64,000 nucleotides of DNA, taken from contig NZ_LMEA01000009.1 of NCBI RefSeq assembly GCF_001425235.1, positions 62,001 to 126,000 on the forward strand, given 5' to 3'. A program made the translations under genes and the position numbers. Source of the DNA: Devosia sp. Root413D1 (GTDB lineage Bacteria > Pseudomonadota > Alphaproteobacteria > Rhizobiales > Devosiaceae). Each line of letters opens with the position of its first letter. Position 1 is the first letter of the stretch. Below the pieces are notes generated by a model. That model made no database searches. It was given only the letters and a program-made list of their open reading frames with translations, and had not been told where the DNA came from. This document shows positions 26,031 through 34,585 of this stretch, in pieces.

Positions 26031-27635
26031 TCAGCGGATCTGGCGGCCGGCGCCCTGCAAGGTCTCGAATGCGGCAAAGCGCCTGTCATGCCAGGCGCGC
26101 GTCGCGGCCGAAGGCTGGTAGCGTTCGGCGATGTGCGACATGGCCGCCATGGCGGCTGCCGCGTCGGCATAACGGGCCGACGCCACTGCGCCCAGAATGG
26201 CCGAGCCCAGCAGCACCGGCTCCTCTGCCGCCGGCGCGGACACCTCGACCCCGGTCGCGTCGGCGAGCAGTTGCCGCACCAGCGGCGATTGGGCCGCGCC
26301 ACCGCTGACCACGATCTCGTCGATGGCGATGCCCTGGCGGCGCGAGGCGGCAAGGATCTGCCGCACGCCATAGCCGAGGCTTGCGACGCCGGCGACATAG
26401 AGCCCGACGAGGCTGTCCAATCCGCGCTCCATGCCGAGCCCGGCGACAACAGCCCGGGCCTCCGGATCGGCGAACGGCGCGCGGTTGCCGAGGAACTCGG
26501 GCACCACGTGCAGGCCGCCGACCAGTGCTGGCACGTCGGATTGCTTGAGCCGCTCCGCCGCCGTGCGGCTCAGCCAGGCGACCAGCCCGAGGCCCTCGGC
26601 TTTGGCTCTGGTCTCGGCCTCCGGCGCGGCGGGGTGGAAGCGCACCAACTGGTCGATCGCCGCCCCGGCCGCCGACTGGCCGCCTTCGCTGAGCCAGAAC
26701 CCCGGCACCATGGCCGAGAAGTACGGCCCCCAGACGCCATCGACGAAGGCCGGCTCTGCCGTTGAGGTCATCGTGCAGGCCGAGGTGCCGAACACATAGG
26801 CCATGCGCCGTTCGACGCTGCCGCTGCGATCCTGCGCCCCGACCGTACCGAGCCCGCCGGCATGTGCATCGATCAGCCCGGCGGCCACCGGCACACCGGG
26901 CACGAGGCCGAGTTCTGCGGCGGCCTCAGCCAGCAGCCCGCCCGCCAGCGGCGTGCCTGCCGCGACGATTTCGGTGCCGATGCGGGCAAAGCCTTCATCG
27001 GCCAGCACCCCGAGGCCGATGGAGCGGAAATACTCGGCGTCCCAGCGCTGTTCATGCGCGAGGTAGGTCCATTTGCAGGTCACCGTGCAGATCGAGCGCG
27101 CGAGGCTGCCGGTGGCGCGCCAGCTGAGGAAATCCGGCAGGTCGAAGAACTGCGAGGCGCTCTCGAAGCTCTTCGGCATCTGCTCCTTGAGCCAGAGCAG
27201 CTTCGGCGTCTGCATCTCGGGCGAGATGGAACCGCCGACATAGCGCAGCACTGCGTGTCCGCCGCGGTTGATCCGCGCTGCCTGTTCGCGTGCGCGGTGA
27301 TCCATCCAGACGACGATATTGCGCTCGCGCTCACCCGAGGCGCTGACCGAGACTGGTCTGCCACCTTCCCCCAGCACCACCAGCGAGCAGGTCGCATCAA
27401 AGCCGATGCCGGCAATGCTCTCGGGCGCCACGCCCGCTTCGCTCACCGCCTGGCGGACACTGCGGCAGACCGCGGCCCAGATGTCCTCGCTCGATTGCTC
27501 GGCGATGCCGCCGGCCGCCTGGAACAACGCGATATCGTGCTTGCCGACGCCGAGCTGCCGGCCGTTCGCGTCGAACACGCCGGCGCGGGCGCTGCCGGTG
27601 CCCACGTCGACACCGATGAAATGCTGTTGCGCCAT
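26031..27635 (-). CDS. FGGY-family kinase, probable D-ribulokinase
   Basis: A 534-residue carbohydrate kinase with two actin-like domains. It begins FIGVDVGTGSARAGVFD (phosphate 1 loop), has WMDHRAREQA and EMQTPKLLWLKEQ, and ends with VSGGAAQSPLVRQLLADATG, the adenosine-binding block. These match the ribulokinase branch of FGGY kinases. The gene follows a ribitol 2-dehydrogenase directly, so phosphorylation of D-ribulose to D-ribulose 5-phosphate is the likely step. An ATG four codons upstream, overlapping the dehydrogenase by 11 bases, is an alternative start. It is the last gene of the operon. Confidence 0.87.
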   Translation of the reverse strand: MAQQHFIGVDVGTGSARAGVFDANGRQLGVGKHDIALFQAAGGIAEQSSEDIWAAVCRSVRQAVSEAGVAPESIAGIGFDATCSLVVLGEGGRPVSVSASGERERNIVVWMDHRAREQAARINRGGHAVLRYVGGSISPEMQTPKLLWLKEQMPKSFESASQFFDLPDFLSWRATGSLARSICTVTCKWTYLAHEQRWDAEYFRSIGLGVLADEGFARIGTEIVAAGTPLAGGLLAEAAAELGLVPGVPVAAGLIDAHAGGLGTVGAQDRSGSVERRMAYVFGTSACTMTSTAEPAFVDGVWGPYFSAMVPGFWLSEGGQSAAGAAIDQLVRFHPAAPEAETRAKAEGLGLVAWLSRTAAERLKQSDVPALVGGLHVVPEFLGNRAPFADPEARAVVAGLGMERGLDSLVGLYVAGVASLGYGVRQILAASRRQGIAIDEIVVSGGAAQSPLVRQLLADATGVEVSAPAAEEPVLLGSAILGAVASARYADAAAAMAAMSHIAERYQPSAATRAWHDRRFAAFETLQGAGRQIR

Positions 27636-27636
27636 C

Positions 27637-28365
27637 TCAGAGATCATTGCTCTGCGGCAGGATGACGAGGTCGCGTATCGTCACCTTGCGCGATCGGGTC
27701 AGCATGAACAGCACTGCTTCCGCCACCTCGGTCGGCTCCATCAGGTCGCCGGCCGCCAGGGCCGCCTCGAGCTTCTCCTTGGGCCAGTCGCTCAGCAGCG
27801 CCGTGACCACCGGCCCCGGCTGCACGGCGCCGACGCGGATGCCGTGCTGTTTCACCTGCCGGCGCAGGGTGTGCACGAACGCCTGCATGGCGTGCTTGGA
27901 GGCGGTGTAGATCGGCTCGCCGACCACCGGCACCACGCCGGCCACTGAGCTCGTGACGATGATGTCGCCGGTCTTTCGCTCGATCATGTGCGGCAGCACC
28001 GCGTGCACCGAGCGGAACACCGCATTGATGTTGAGGTTGAGCATGCGGTCCCACTGGTCCGGGTCGCCAGCGGCGAAATCGCCCCCGACATAGGCGCCGG
28101 CATTGGCGTGGAAAATGTCGAGCTGCCCCGCCTGCTCGAGGATCCCCGGCAGCATCTGCGCCACGCTTCTGGGCTCGGTGAGGTCGATCACCAGCGGCAT
28201 GGCGTTGGGCCCGAGTTCTGCGCAGAGCCGCTGCAGCTTGTCGGCGGCGCGGTCGATCAGCACGACGCGCGCCCCGGCGGCAAGCAGCGTCCGCGCGCAT
28301 TCGAGCCCGATCCCCGATGCGGCGCCGGTGATCGCCGCGACTTTTCCGTTGAGGTTGGCGCTCAT
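27637..28365 (-). CDS. rbtD: Ribitol 2-dehydrogenase
   Basis: A 242-residue short-chain dehydrogenase with GAASGIG at 14-20, the NAG block at 88-90 in [10 protein letters not shown], and S140, Y153 and K157 as the catalytic set. Its opening [19 protein letters not shown] and its ending [12 protein letters not shown] agree with my memory of the Klebsiella ribitol dehydrogenase nearly residue for residue, which is the main basis for the name. It oxidises ribitol to D-ribulose with NAD. The ATG overlaps the HAD gene stop by four bases, and the ribulokinase follows at once, giving a complete ribitol to ribulose 5-phosphate route. Confidence 0.9.
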   Translation of the reverse strand: MSANLNGKVAAITGAASGIGLECARTLLAAGARVVLIDRAADKLQRLCAELGPNAMPLVIDLTEPRSVAQMLPGILEQAGQLDIFHANAGAYVGGDFAAGDPDQWDRMLNLNINAVFRSVHAVLPHMIERKTGDIIVTSSVAGVVPVVGEPIYTASKHAMQAFVHTLRRQVKQHGIRVGAVQPGPVVTALLSDWPKEKLEAALAAGDLMEPTEVAEAVLFMLTRSRKVTIRDLVILPQSNDL

Positions 28366-29111
28366 TGCATTTTCCCCGATTGCTGCGTCCTTGATGCCAG
28401 TGCGTCGTCGGCGGCGGCAAGCGCCGCCGGCAGTTCCTCGGCGCCCATCGCGACACGGAAGGCTCCCGCCGCCTTGAGCAGGGCGCGTCGTCCCGGACGC
28501 GGATCGGCCGGATCGACAAAGCCGATCGGCACCATGCCGGCGGCGACCGCCGAACTGATGCCATGCGGGCTATCGTCCACCATGACGCAGTGCGCCGGAT
28601 CCACCGCGAGCTCTTTGGCGCAGTAGAGCAGCAGGTCGGGGGCGGGCTTCGGCCGCTTCACCTGTTCGGCGCTGAACACGAACGGCGCAAAGCTCTGCCA
28701 TAGCGGCAGCTGCCCCAGGCTCGCACCCAGCCGCTCCAGCGTGCTGTTGGAGGCGACGCATTTCGGCCGCTCGAGCGCCGCGACCACCTCGGCAATTCCC
28801 GGCATGGCGGTGAGCGTCGTGGCGAACTCGGCATAGAGCCGCTGGTGCCAGCCCGTGAACAGGCCCTCGAGATCCTCGAGCCCATAATCGCGCGCGCACA
28901 TGGCGCGGATGTCCCGCTCGGAATTGCCGGTAAAGCGTCGATGCGCCTCCTGCGGCGTGATGGCGACGCCGGCCGCCGCCAGCGCTTCGGCCAGTGTGCG
29001 GCTGGCGATCGGCTCGCTGTCGATCAGCACACCGTCGCAGTCGAAAATCACAAGCCCGATATGGTCGAGCGTGGCCGCCGCGCGGGGTGGCAGGGTATCG
29101 GAAATAGTCAC
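28362..29111 (-). CDS. HAD-family (subfamily IA) phosphatase
   Basis: A 249-residue haloacid-dehalogenase-type hydrolase. Motif I is [11 protein letters not shown] with nucleophile D24 and acid D26; motif II lies at [11 protein letters not shown]; motif III/IV at [12 protein letters not shown] and VMVDDSPHG. The GTG start overlaps the UgpQ stop by four bases (GTGA). Small sugar or polyol phosphates are the usual substrates. Placed between a phosphodiesterase and ribitol dehydrogenase, it could remove phosphate from ribitol 5-phosphate; HAD enzymes with that activity are known, but assignment here is inference. Confidence 0.88.
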   Translation of the reverse strand: MTISDTLPPRAAATLDHIGLVIFDCDGVLIDSEPIASRTLAEALAAAGVAITPQEAHRRFTGNSERDIRAMCARDYGLEDLEGLFTGWHQRLYAEFATTLTAMPGIAEVVAALERPKCVASNSTLERLGASLGQLPLWQSFAPFVFSAEQVKRPKPAPDLLLYCAKELAVDPAHCVMVDDSPHGISSAVAAGMVPIGFVDPADPRPGRRALLKAAGAFRVAMGAEELPAALAAADDALASRTQQSGKMQ

Positions 29112-29845
29112 GCCTTTGCGCCCCGGATGCTGACGGCCCGATCGGGGCGGTCGGTGGTGATCTGGCGGATCGGCTTGTCGAGCCACAACTTCAGGTCCGC
29201 CTCTTCGTTCGGCACCCAGGCGCCCAGCCGCTCGAGCGGCACTTGGGCCGTGATGGCGTCCCATTCGGCGAGCAGCAGGCTCTTTTCCACCGCGACGATG
29301 TGCGAGAGCTCGAGCATGGTGCTGAGCCCCGCCTTGAGCCCCAGCCGCTCGGCCGAGTTGCGGTCGAACGACGAGAGCCGGCGGATATGCGGCGCCACCC
29401 GGCCGATCTCGACCAGGATCTCCTCGTGAAAGCTGGTGAGGATGCTGCGCTCGGCCAGCCCGAACCGGTCGATCAGTGCCGCAGCTTCTGCCTCGAGCCC
29501 GGGATAGGCCACGTGTCCGACGCCGGCCTTCAGCTCCACATGCAGCTCCATCGTGCCATCACGGAAGATCTCGAACACCTCCTCGAGTGTCGGGATCGCC
29601 TCGCCGTCACTGTCCTTGAGCCGGACGTTGCGGTGTTCTCCTGCCGGGAGCGCCGCGACCGGGCCGCTATGGTCGGTGGTGCGGTCGAGCGTCGGATCGT
29701 GGATCACCAGCAGCTCGCCATCGGTGGTCAGGTGCACGTCGAACTCGACGCCCTCGACCGGCATTGCCGCAAGCTTTCGAAAACCGGAGAGCGAATTCTC
29801 CGGCCACAGGTTCCGGCCACCGCGGTGGCCGATGATCATTACCAT
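29108..29845 (-). CDS. ugpQ: Glycerophosphodiester phosphodiesterase
   Basis: A 245-residue GDPD TIM-barrel enzyme. It has IIGHRGGRNLWPENS (H7, R8, E16), EGVEFDVHLTTDGELLVIHD (E34, D36, H49) and the later HVELKAG motif, so the metal and acid-base residues are intact. It has no signal peptide, so it acts in the cytoplasm after import. Next to UgpBAE homologues the natural name is UgpQ, which cleaves glycerophosphodiesters to sn-glycerol 3-phosphate and an alcohol. With ribitol genes downstream, a ribitol-containing diester is an attractive alternative substrate. Confidence 0.88.
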   Translation of the reverse strand: MVMIIGHRGGRNLWPENSLSGFRKLAAMPVEGVEFDVHLTTDGELLVIHDPTLDRTTDHSGPVAALPAGEHRNVRLKDSDGEAIPTLEEVFEIFRDGTMELHVELKAGVGHVAYPGLEAEAAALIDRFGLAERSILTSFHEEILVEIGRVAPHIRRLSSFDRNSAERLGLKAGLSTMLELSHIVAVEKSLLLAEWDAITAQVPLERLGAWVPNEEADLKLWLDKPIRQITTDRPDRAVSIRGAKA

Positions 29846-29915
29846 CGTAGAGTTCCTTCAGGGAAATACATGAAAAGCCACTGACTGCGCTGAAGCGCTG
29901 ACAGCAGTTGGAGGG

Positions 29916-30070
29916 CCTTCTCCCCTTGTGGGAGAAGGTGGCCGAAGGCCGGATGAGGGATATCTCTCCGCGTACTGGGTCGCTCCTCGCTTCGCTCGGA
30001 GCGCGCTACACTGCGTTGCTCGGTACCCCTCATCCGCCCTTCGGGCACCTTCTCCCACAAGGGGAGAAGG
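29916..30070. repeat. Long inverted intergenic repeat, family B
   Basis: A 155-base element. The ends CCTTCTCCCCTTGTGGGAGAAGG and its counterpart at 30048-30070 are hairpins facing each other. Inside are inverted GGCCGGATGAGGG / CCCTCATCCGCCC segments and a GCGCTACACTGCGTTGC core shared with the copies at 49905 and 53700. It fills the gap between the UgpE and UgpQ genes, where UgpC stands in the Escherichia coli operon. Confidence 0.85.
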
Positions 30071-30143
30071 CGATCGCTGCACCGCCAGTGGCTCCCCATA
30101 TGCGACAGCCCTGCCCGTTGGACGAGGATCGCGCCGGTACCCC

Positions 30144-31064
30144 TCACTTCCCTGCATCGACCAACCCACGGGTGAACCACCTCTGCATCACAAGGATCAC
30201 CAGGGCCGGCGGCAGCATGACGAACAAAGCCGCGCTCATCGCGATGTTCCAGGCCGGCGCCGCGTCGGAGACGGGAACCAGCTCCTTCAGCCCCAGGATC
30301 GCGGTCTGCATCTCCGGGCCGGTGGTGAACAGCAGCGGCCACAGGTACTGGTTCCAGCCGAACAGGAAGAGGATGATGCCGAGCGCCGCGATATTGGCGC
30401 GGGAGAGCGGCAGCAGCACATGCCAGAAAAAGCGCAGCGGGCCTGCTCCATCGAGCTTGGCCGCTTCGCACAATTCGTCCGGTACGGTCAGAAAGAACTG
30501 GCGGAACAGGAAGGTCGCTGAGGCCGAGGCGATCAGCGGCAGGATCAGCCCGGCATAGGAGTTGACGAGGTTCCACTGCAGCGCCGCCTCGATCCGGTAG
30601 CCGGTGAGGCTCTCGACCAGCCCCCCGAGCCCGGTCGTGCCGACCACCCAGCGCAGCGGCCCGCCGGCATCGGCCACTGCCTCGTAGGTCGGGATGATCC
30701 GCACCTCGACCGGCAGCATCAGCGACACGAAGATCAGCCAGAACGCCGTCATCCGGAACGGGAAGCGGAAATAGGTGATGGCGAAGGCGGCGAGCAGCGA
30801 CACCACGAGCTTCCCCACCACGATCCCGAGCGTCACGATGATCGAGTTGAGGAAGGCGCGCGAGAAATTGCCCTCGTTCCAGGCGGTGGCGAGGTTGTCG
30901 ATGAGGTGCGCCCCCGGCAGCAGCGGGAACGGCGTCTGCTGCACCTCCTGCAGCGTCAGGGAGCCCGCCACCAGGGCGAAGTAGAGCGGCAGGCAGACCG
31001 CCGCGGCGCCAATGAGCAGCACCGCATGGCAGAAGATCGAGAGCGTGAGGCTACGGCCCACCAT
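30144..31064 (-). CDS. ugpE: ABC permease, UgpE-like
   Basis: A 306-residue permease. Beyond six membrane segments it carries stretches diagnostic for UgpE: FRFPFRMTAFWLIFVSLMLP, VEVRIIPTYE, SYAGLILPLIASASATFLF and the EAA loop DELCEAAKLDGAGPLRFF. It starts two bases after the UgpA stop. With UgpA it would form the pore for sn-glycerol 3-phosphate or glycerophosphodiesters. The UgpC ATPase gene that normally follows is absent; the next 298 bases contain only a repeat element. Confidence 0.92.
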   Translation of the reverse strand: MVGRSLTLSIFCHAVLLIGAAAVCLPLYFALVAGSLTLQEVQQTPFPLLPGAHLIDNLATAWNEGNFSRAFLNSIIVTLGIVVGKLVVSLLAAFAITYFRFPFRMTAFWLIFVSLMLPVEVRIIPTYEAVADAGGPLRWVVGTTGLGGLVESLTGYRIEAALQWNLVNSYAGLILPLIASASATFLFRQFFLTVPDELCEAAKLDGAGPLRFFWHVLLPLSRANIAALGIILFLFGWNQYLWPLLFTTGPEMQTAILGLKELVPVSDAAPAWNIAMSAALFVMLPPALVILVMQRWFTRGLVDAGK

Positions 31065-31066
31065 CG

Positions 31067-32074
31067 CTACACCCCGTAATTGACTTTGCGCTCGAGGGCG
31101 CGGAACTGCAGCACCGTGAACACCACGGCGACGATCATCAGCACCACCGACTGGGCGGCGGACGAGCCGAGGTCGAGCTGCACGAAGCCATCCTGGTAGA
31201 CCTTGTAGACGAGGCTGTTGGTCGCTCCGGCCGGGCCGCCCCGCGTCATCGCGTCGATCACGCCAAAGGTCTCGAACAGGCCGTAGACGAAGTTCATGAC
31301 GATGAGAAAGAAGATGGTTGGGGTGATCAGCGGCACCGAGATGGCGAAGAACCGCCGGATATGCCCGGCGCCGTCGAGCGTCGCCGCTTCGAGCAGCGAG
31401 GCGGGCACCGCGAGCAGCGCCGCGACGAGGAAGATGTAGTCGTAGCAGACATGCTTCCAGACCGAGGCGATGATCACCAAGAGCTGCGCATCGAACGGCC
31501 GCCGGTTCGGATCCCACGGAATGCCGATCGCTTGCAGCATCTCGGCAATCGGCCCGACCGCCGGGTTGAACAGGAACGCCCAGATCACCCCGGAGATCAC
31601 CGGCGCGATGGCATAGGGCATCAGGATAATGCTGCGGTAGAGGCCGCGCCCGCGGATCACATAATCGGTGGCAAAGGCGAACAGCCCCGCGAGCCCGAGC
31701 GTCAAGACGTTCTGCACCACCGAGAACCACAGCGTGAACACCGCGCTGTCGCGGTAGTCGGCGCTGGCGAACAGGGCGAGGAAATTGTCGAGCCCGACGA
31801 AGATCTGGATGCCGCCGAACGGATCGACCTGCACGAAGGCCAGCGACAGCGCCTTGTAGGACGGAATGAAGAAGAAGAAGACGAGGATCAGCAGCTGTGG
31901 CGTCAGCAGCCCCGCGGCCAGCCACGGCTGGCGGAAATGCGCGGTCTTCAGCCCGGCGCTTGAGGCGCGCGGGAACAGCCGGCCGAGCGCCAGTCCACCC
32001 GAGGTCCGGGGGCGGCGGCTGGCGCCGCCCCCGATCTCGATGCTGCCATCAGCCGCCGGCATGGAGCTTCTCAT
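31067..32074 (-). CDS. ugpA: ABC permease, UgpA-like
   Basis: A 335-residue permease with an unusually long polar N-terminal tail of about 45 residues before PWLAAGLLTPQLLILVFFFF. UgpA-type blocks include FFFIPSYKALSLAFVQVDPFG, MPYAIAPVISGVIWAFLFNP and the EAA loop LEAATLDGAGHIRRFFAISVPL. An internal ATG four codons downstream is an alternative start. It overlaps the UgpB gene end by 26 bases, supporting translational coupling. Confidence 0.9.
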   Translation of the reverse strand: MRSSMPAADGSIEIGGGASRRPRTSGGLALGRLFPRASSAGLKTAHFRQPWLAAGLLTPQLLILVFFFFIPSYKALSLAFVQVDPFGGIQIFVGLDNFLALFASADYRDSAVFTLWFSVVQNVLTLGLAGLFAFATDYVIRGRGLYRSIILMPYAIAPVISGVIWAFLFNPAVGPIAEMLQAIGIPWDPNRRPFDAQLLVIIASVWKHVCYDYIFLVAALLAVPASLLEAATLDGAGHIRRFFAISVPLITPTIFFLIVMNFVYGLFETFGVIDAMTRGGPAGATNSLVYKVYQDGFVQLDLGSSAAQSVVLMIVAVVFTVLQFRALERKVNYGV

Positions 32075-33395
32075 ACTGGCGGAGGATCTGGTTGCCCTGT
32101 TCGACCGCCGCGTCGAGCGCCTGCTGCGCCGTCTTCTCGCCGGTCCACACGCTCTGCACTTCCTTGACCAGGAGCTGCATCGACTGGTTGTGGTTGCCGA
32201 AGCGGAAGCCGCGCGAGTTGTCGGTCGGCGTGCCGCGGCTCAGCTGCAGGATGGCGATTTCCCGGGTCGGGTGCTCGTCATAATAGCCATCCGCCTTGAT
32301 CGCCTCATAGGCGGTCATCGTCACCGGCACATAGCCGGTTTCTTTGCTCCACCAGGCCTGGGTGGCCGGCGAGGCGACGAAATCGAGGAACGCCGCGGCG
32401 CCGGCATATTCGGCGTCCGTCTCGCCCTTCATCACCCACAGGGCGCCGCCACCGATGGTGCTGTTCTTGGGTTCGACCCCTTCCTCATGCGGCAGGAAGG
32501 TGGCGCTCCAGTTGAACTTGGCCGTCGACTCGACGCCGGCATGCGCCGCGGTCGAGGCCACGAAGGTCGAGCACTGGCCCGAGGTGAACAGCTGGTCGGG
32601 GGCGAGGCCCTGTCCGGCGAGCTGCAGCACCCCATCATTCATCCAGCTCTGCAGCCGTTCCAGCTGGCCCACCACCATCGGGCTCTGGTTGAAGATGAAC
32701 TCGGTATCGAGTCCGCCAAAACCGTTGGCCTTGGTGCCCCAGGGCTGATCCTGGATGGCGGCGTAGTTCTCCAGCATGCTCCAGAAGAAATCGTTGGCCA
32801 GCACCATCGAGCAGTCGGACACGCCCTTTTCCTTGATGGCGCGCAGCTGGGTGTCGATCTCCTGCCAGGTCTCGCCGGGCTTGTCGAAGCCGGCCGCCTT
32901 GAAGTGATCGGCGTTGTACCAGAAGATCGGCGTCGAGCTGTTGAACGGCATCGCGGCGGGCTTGCCGTCGACGAGGAAGAAGCCGGCGACAGGGGCGACG
33001 AAGTCGTCCCACTTGATGTCATAGCCCTGCTTTTCCATCAGCTCGGGCACCGGCACCACGGCGCCGGAATTGAGCATGGTGAGAAAGCCGCGCTCGGCTG
33101 CCTGCACCAGGGTTGGCTGCTGGCCGACGCGATAGGCGGCCACCATCGCCGCCATGGTCTCTTCGTAATTGCCCTTGTTGATGCCGACCAGCTCGTACTT
33201 GTCCTGGCTGGCGTTGAAATCGACGATCAGCTTGTCGACGATTTCGGCCAGCCGGCCACCGAGCGCGTGCCACCATTCGATCTTGGTGCGCTCCTCTGCC
33301 ATTGCCCCGCCTGCCTGCAAGACCAGCGCAGCCACGGCAGCGCCGGCCAGCAGCCGGCCGATCACGGCACCATGGCCGCGTTTGTTGCCTGTCAT
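32049..33395 (-). CDS. ugpB: ABC substrate-binding protein, UgpB-like
   Basis: A 448-residue periplasmic binding protein with a Sec signal peptide ending near GGAMA (residue 33). The mature part follows UgpB closely: KIEWWHALGGRLAEIVDKL, AAMPFNSSTPIFWYNADHF, then WSMLENYAAIQDQPWGTKAN and GYVPVT. UgpB binds sn-glycerol 3-phosphate and glycerophosphodiesters. GGAGAG lies five bases before the ATG. It is the first gene of the operon, 212 bases from the divergent SorC regulator. Binding of a ribitol phosphate would be a variation on the family's ligand and is inference. Confidence 0.9.
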   Translation of the reverse strand: MTGNKRGHGAVIGRLLAGAAVAALVLQAGGAMAEERTKIEWWHALGGRLAEIVDKLIVDFNASQDKYELVGINKGNYEETMAAMVAAYRVGQQPTLVQAAERGFLTMLNSGAVVPVPELMEKQGYDIKWDDFVAPVAGFFLVDGKPAAMPFNSSTPIFWYNADHFKAAGFDKPGETWQEIDTQLRAIKEKGVSDCSMVLANDFFWSMLENYAAIQDQPWGTKANGFGGLDTEFIFNQSPMVVGQLERLQSWMNDGVLQLAGQGLAPDQLFTSGQCSTFVASTAAHAGVESTAKFNWSATFLPHEEGVEPKNSTIGGGALWVMKGETDAEYAGAAAFLDFVASPATQAWWSKETGYVPVTMTAYEAIKADGYYDEHPTREIAILQLSRGTPTDNSRGFRFGNHNQSMQLLVKEVQSVWTGEKTAQQALDAAVEQGNQILRQYEKLHAGG

Positions 33396-33474
33396 TTTTC
33401 TCTCCTCTCGAGCCTCGCCGTCTTTCCTTGGCCGGTTGCTCCGGCGTGACCCGCTTCATGGCGGCGAGGTACGA

Positions 33475-33521
33475 AGGCTAGTGGTCACCGTTTACAAATG
33501 TCAAGCATCTGTTACAAATGT
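33475..33521 (-). promoter_or_regulatory. Putative ugpB promoter with SorC operator repeats
   Basis: Two direct copies of TTACAAATGT (33492-33501 and 33512-33521 on the plus strand) are spaced 20 bases apart, about two helical turns. On the minus strand a TTGACA at 33504-33499 overlaps the first copy, with a weak TAGCCT -10 eighteen bases later. The arrangement fits repression of the ugpB operon by the divergent SorC-family regulator. Confidence 0.6.
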
Positions 33522-33607
33522 ATGACACTGCCATGGAGATGCGATTGACAGCCGACCCGGGAGTCATGTCCATGCTGAGCCGGACCTGAGGGCGAGGGCA
33601 CATCAGC

Positions 33608-34585
33608 GTGGCAATACCAGCGCCGCAGGGCATGTCGGACGAGCAGATGTCGGTGCGCGTCGTCTGGCTCTATTTCATGGAGGGGCGCACCCAGGGCGAG
33701 ATCGCCGATGCCCTCTCCACCAACCGTCTGCGCGTCAACCGCATCATCAGCGAGGCCCGGCGCACCGGTCTCGTCACCATCACGCTCAACTCCAAGCTCG
33801 CCTCATGCGTCGAGCTAGAGCAGCAGCTGATCAAGGCTTTCGGGCTGAAGCGCGCCATCATCGTTCCCACCCCCGAGGATTCGGCGCTGGTGCCGGTGCT
33901 GCTGGGGCAGGCGACGGCCGATTATGTCGGCCAGTTGCTCGCCGATGGCACCATGACCGGGGTCGGCGTCGGCTGGGGCACCACCCTGCGCGAAACGGTG
34001 CGGCACATGCCCTCGCTGAAGCGCCCCGAGCTGCTGGTCAACTCGGTGATGGGCGGGCTGACCCGCGGCATCGAGATCAACACCTTCGACATTGCCGGCG
34101 ATCTTGCGCGGCACCTCGGCGCCGATTGCGCTTATCTGGCCGCCCCGATCTATGCCGGCAGCCCGCAATCGCACGACGCCATCATGACGCAGGACGTGTT
34201 CCAGGAGGCGTTCGAGCGGATCGGCCGCAACGACCTGATCCTCCTGACCATCGGCGATATGACCGAGCGCTCGCTGCTGATGCGCTATGGCCTGCCGCGC
34301 GACGTCACCATCGACGAGCTGGTGGCATCAGGCGCCGTGGGCGACGTGATGGCCCAGTTCGTCGATGCCGCCGGCCAGCCCATCGACCACCCGATCAACC
34401 GCCGCGCCATCGCCCTGCCGCTCGAAGCCTTGCGCAAGGTGCCCAACGTGGTGTTCGCCTCAGGCGGCGCCAACAAAACCCACGCCATCGCCGCCGTGCT
34501 GCGTTCGGGGCTGGGGAGTGCGCTCGTGTGCGATGAGGCGACGGCTCGGGCGGCGATGGGGATTGCGCTGGGGGCGGTGGGGTAA
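33608..34585 (+). CDS. SorC-family sugar-responsive regulator
   Basis: A 325-residue regulator. The N-terminal helix-turn-helix is in FMEGRTQGEIADALSTNRLRVNRIISEAR; the rest is the SorC sugar-phosphate-binding domain, with GVGWGTTLRETV and the late FASGGANKTHAIAAVLRSG block. Such proteins sense phosphorylated sugars. The GTG at 33608 has GAGGGCGAGGG upstream; an ATG eight codons later is possible. It is divergent from the Ugp/ribitol operon and most likely controls it, perhaps in response to ribulose or ribitol phosphate (inference). Confidence 0.9.
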   Translation: MAIPAPQGMSDEQMSVRVVWLYFMEGRTQGEIADALSTNRLRVNRIISEARRTGLVTITLNSKLASCVELEQQLIKAFGLKRAIIVPTPEDSALVPVLLGQATADYVGQLLADGTMTGVGVGWGTTLRETVRHMPSLKRPELLVNSVMGGLTRGIEINTFDIAGDLARHLGADCAYLAAPIYAGSPQSHDAIMTQDVFQEAFERIGRNDLILLTIGDMTERSLLMRYGLPRDVTIDELVASGAVGDVMAQFVDAAGQPIDHPINRRAIALPLEALRKVPNVVFASGGANKTHAIAAVLRSGLGSALVCDEATARAAMGIALGAVG

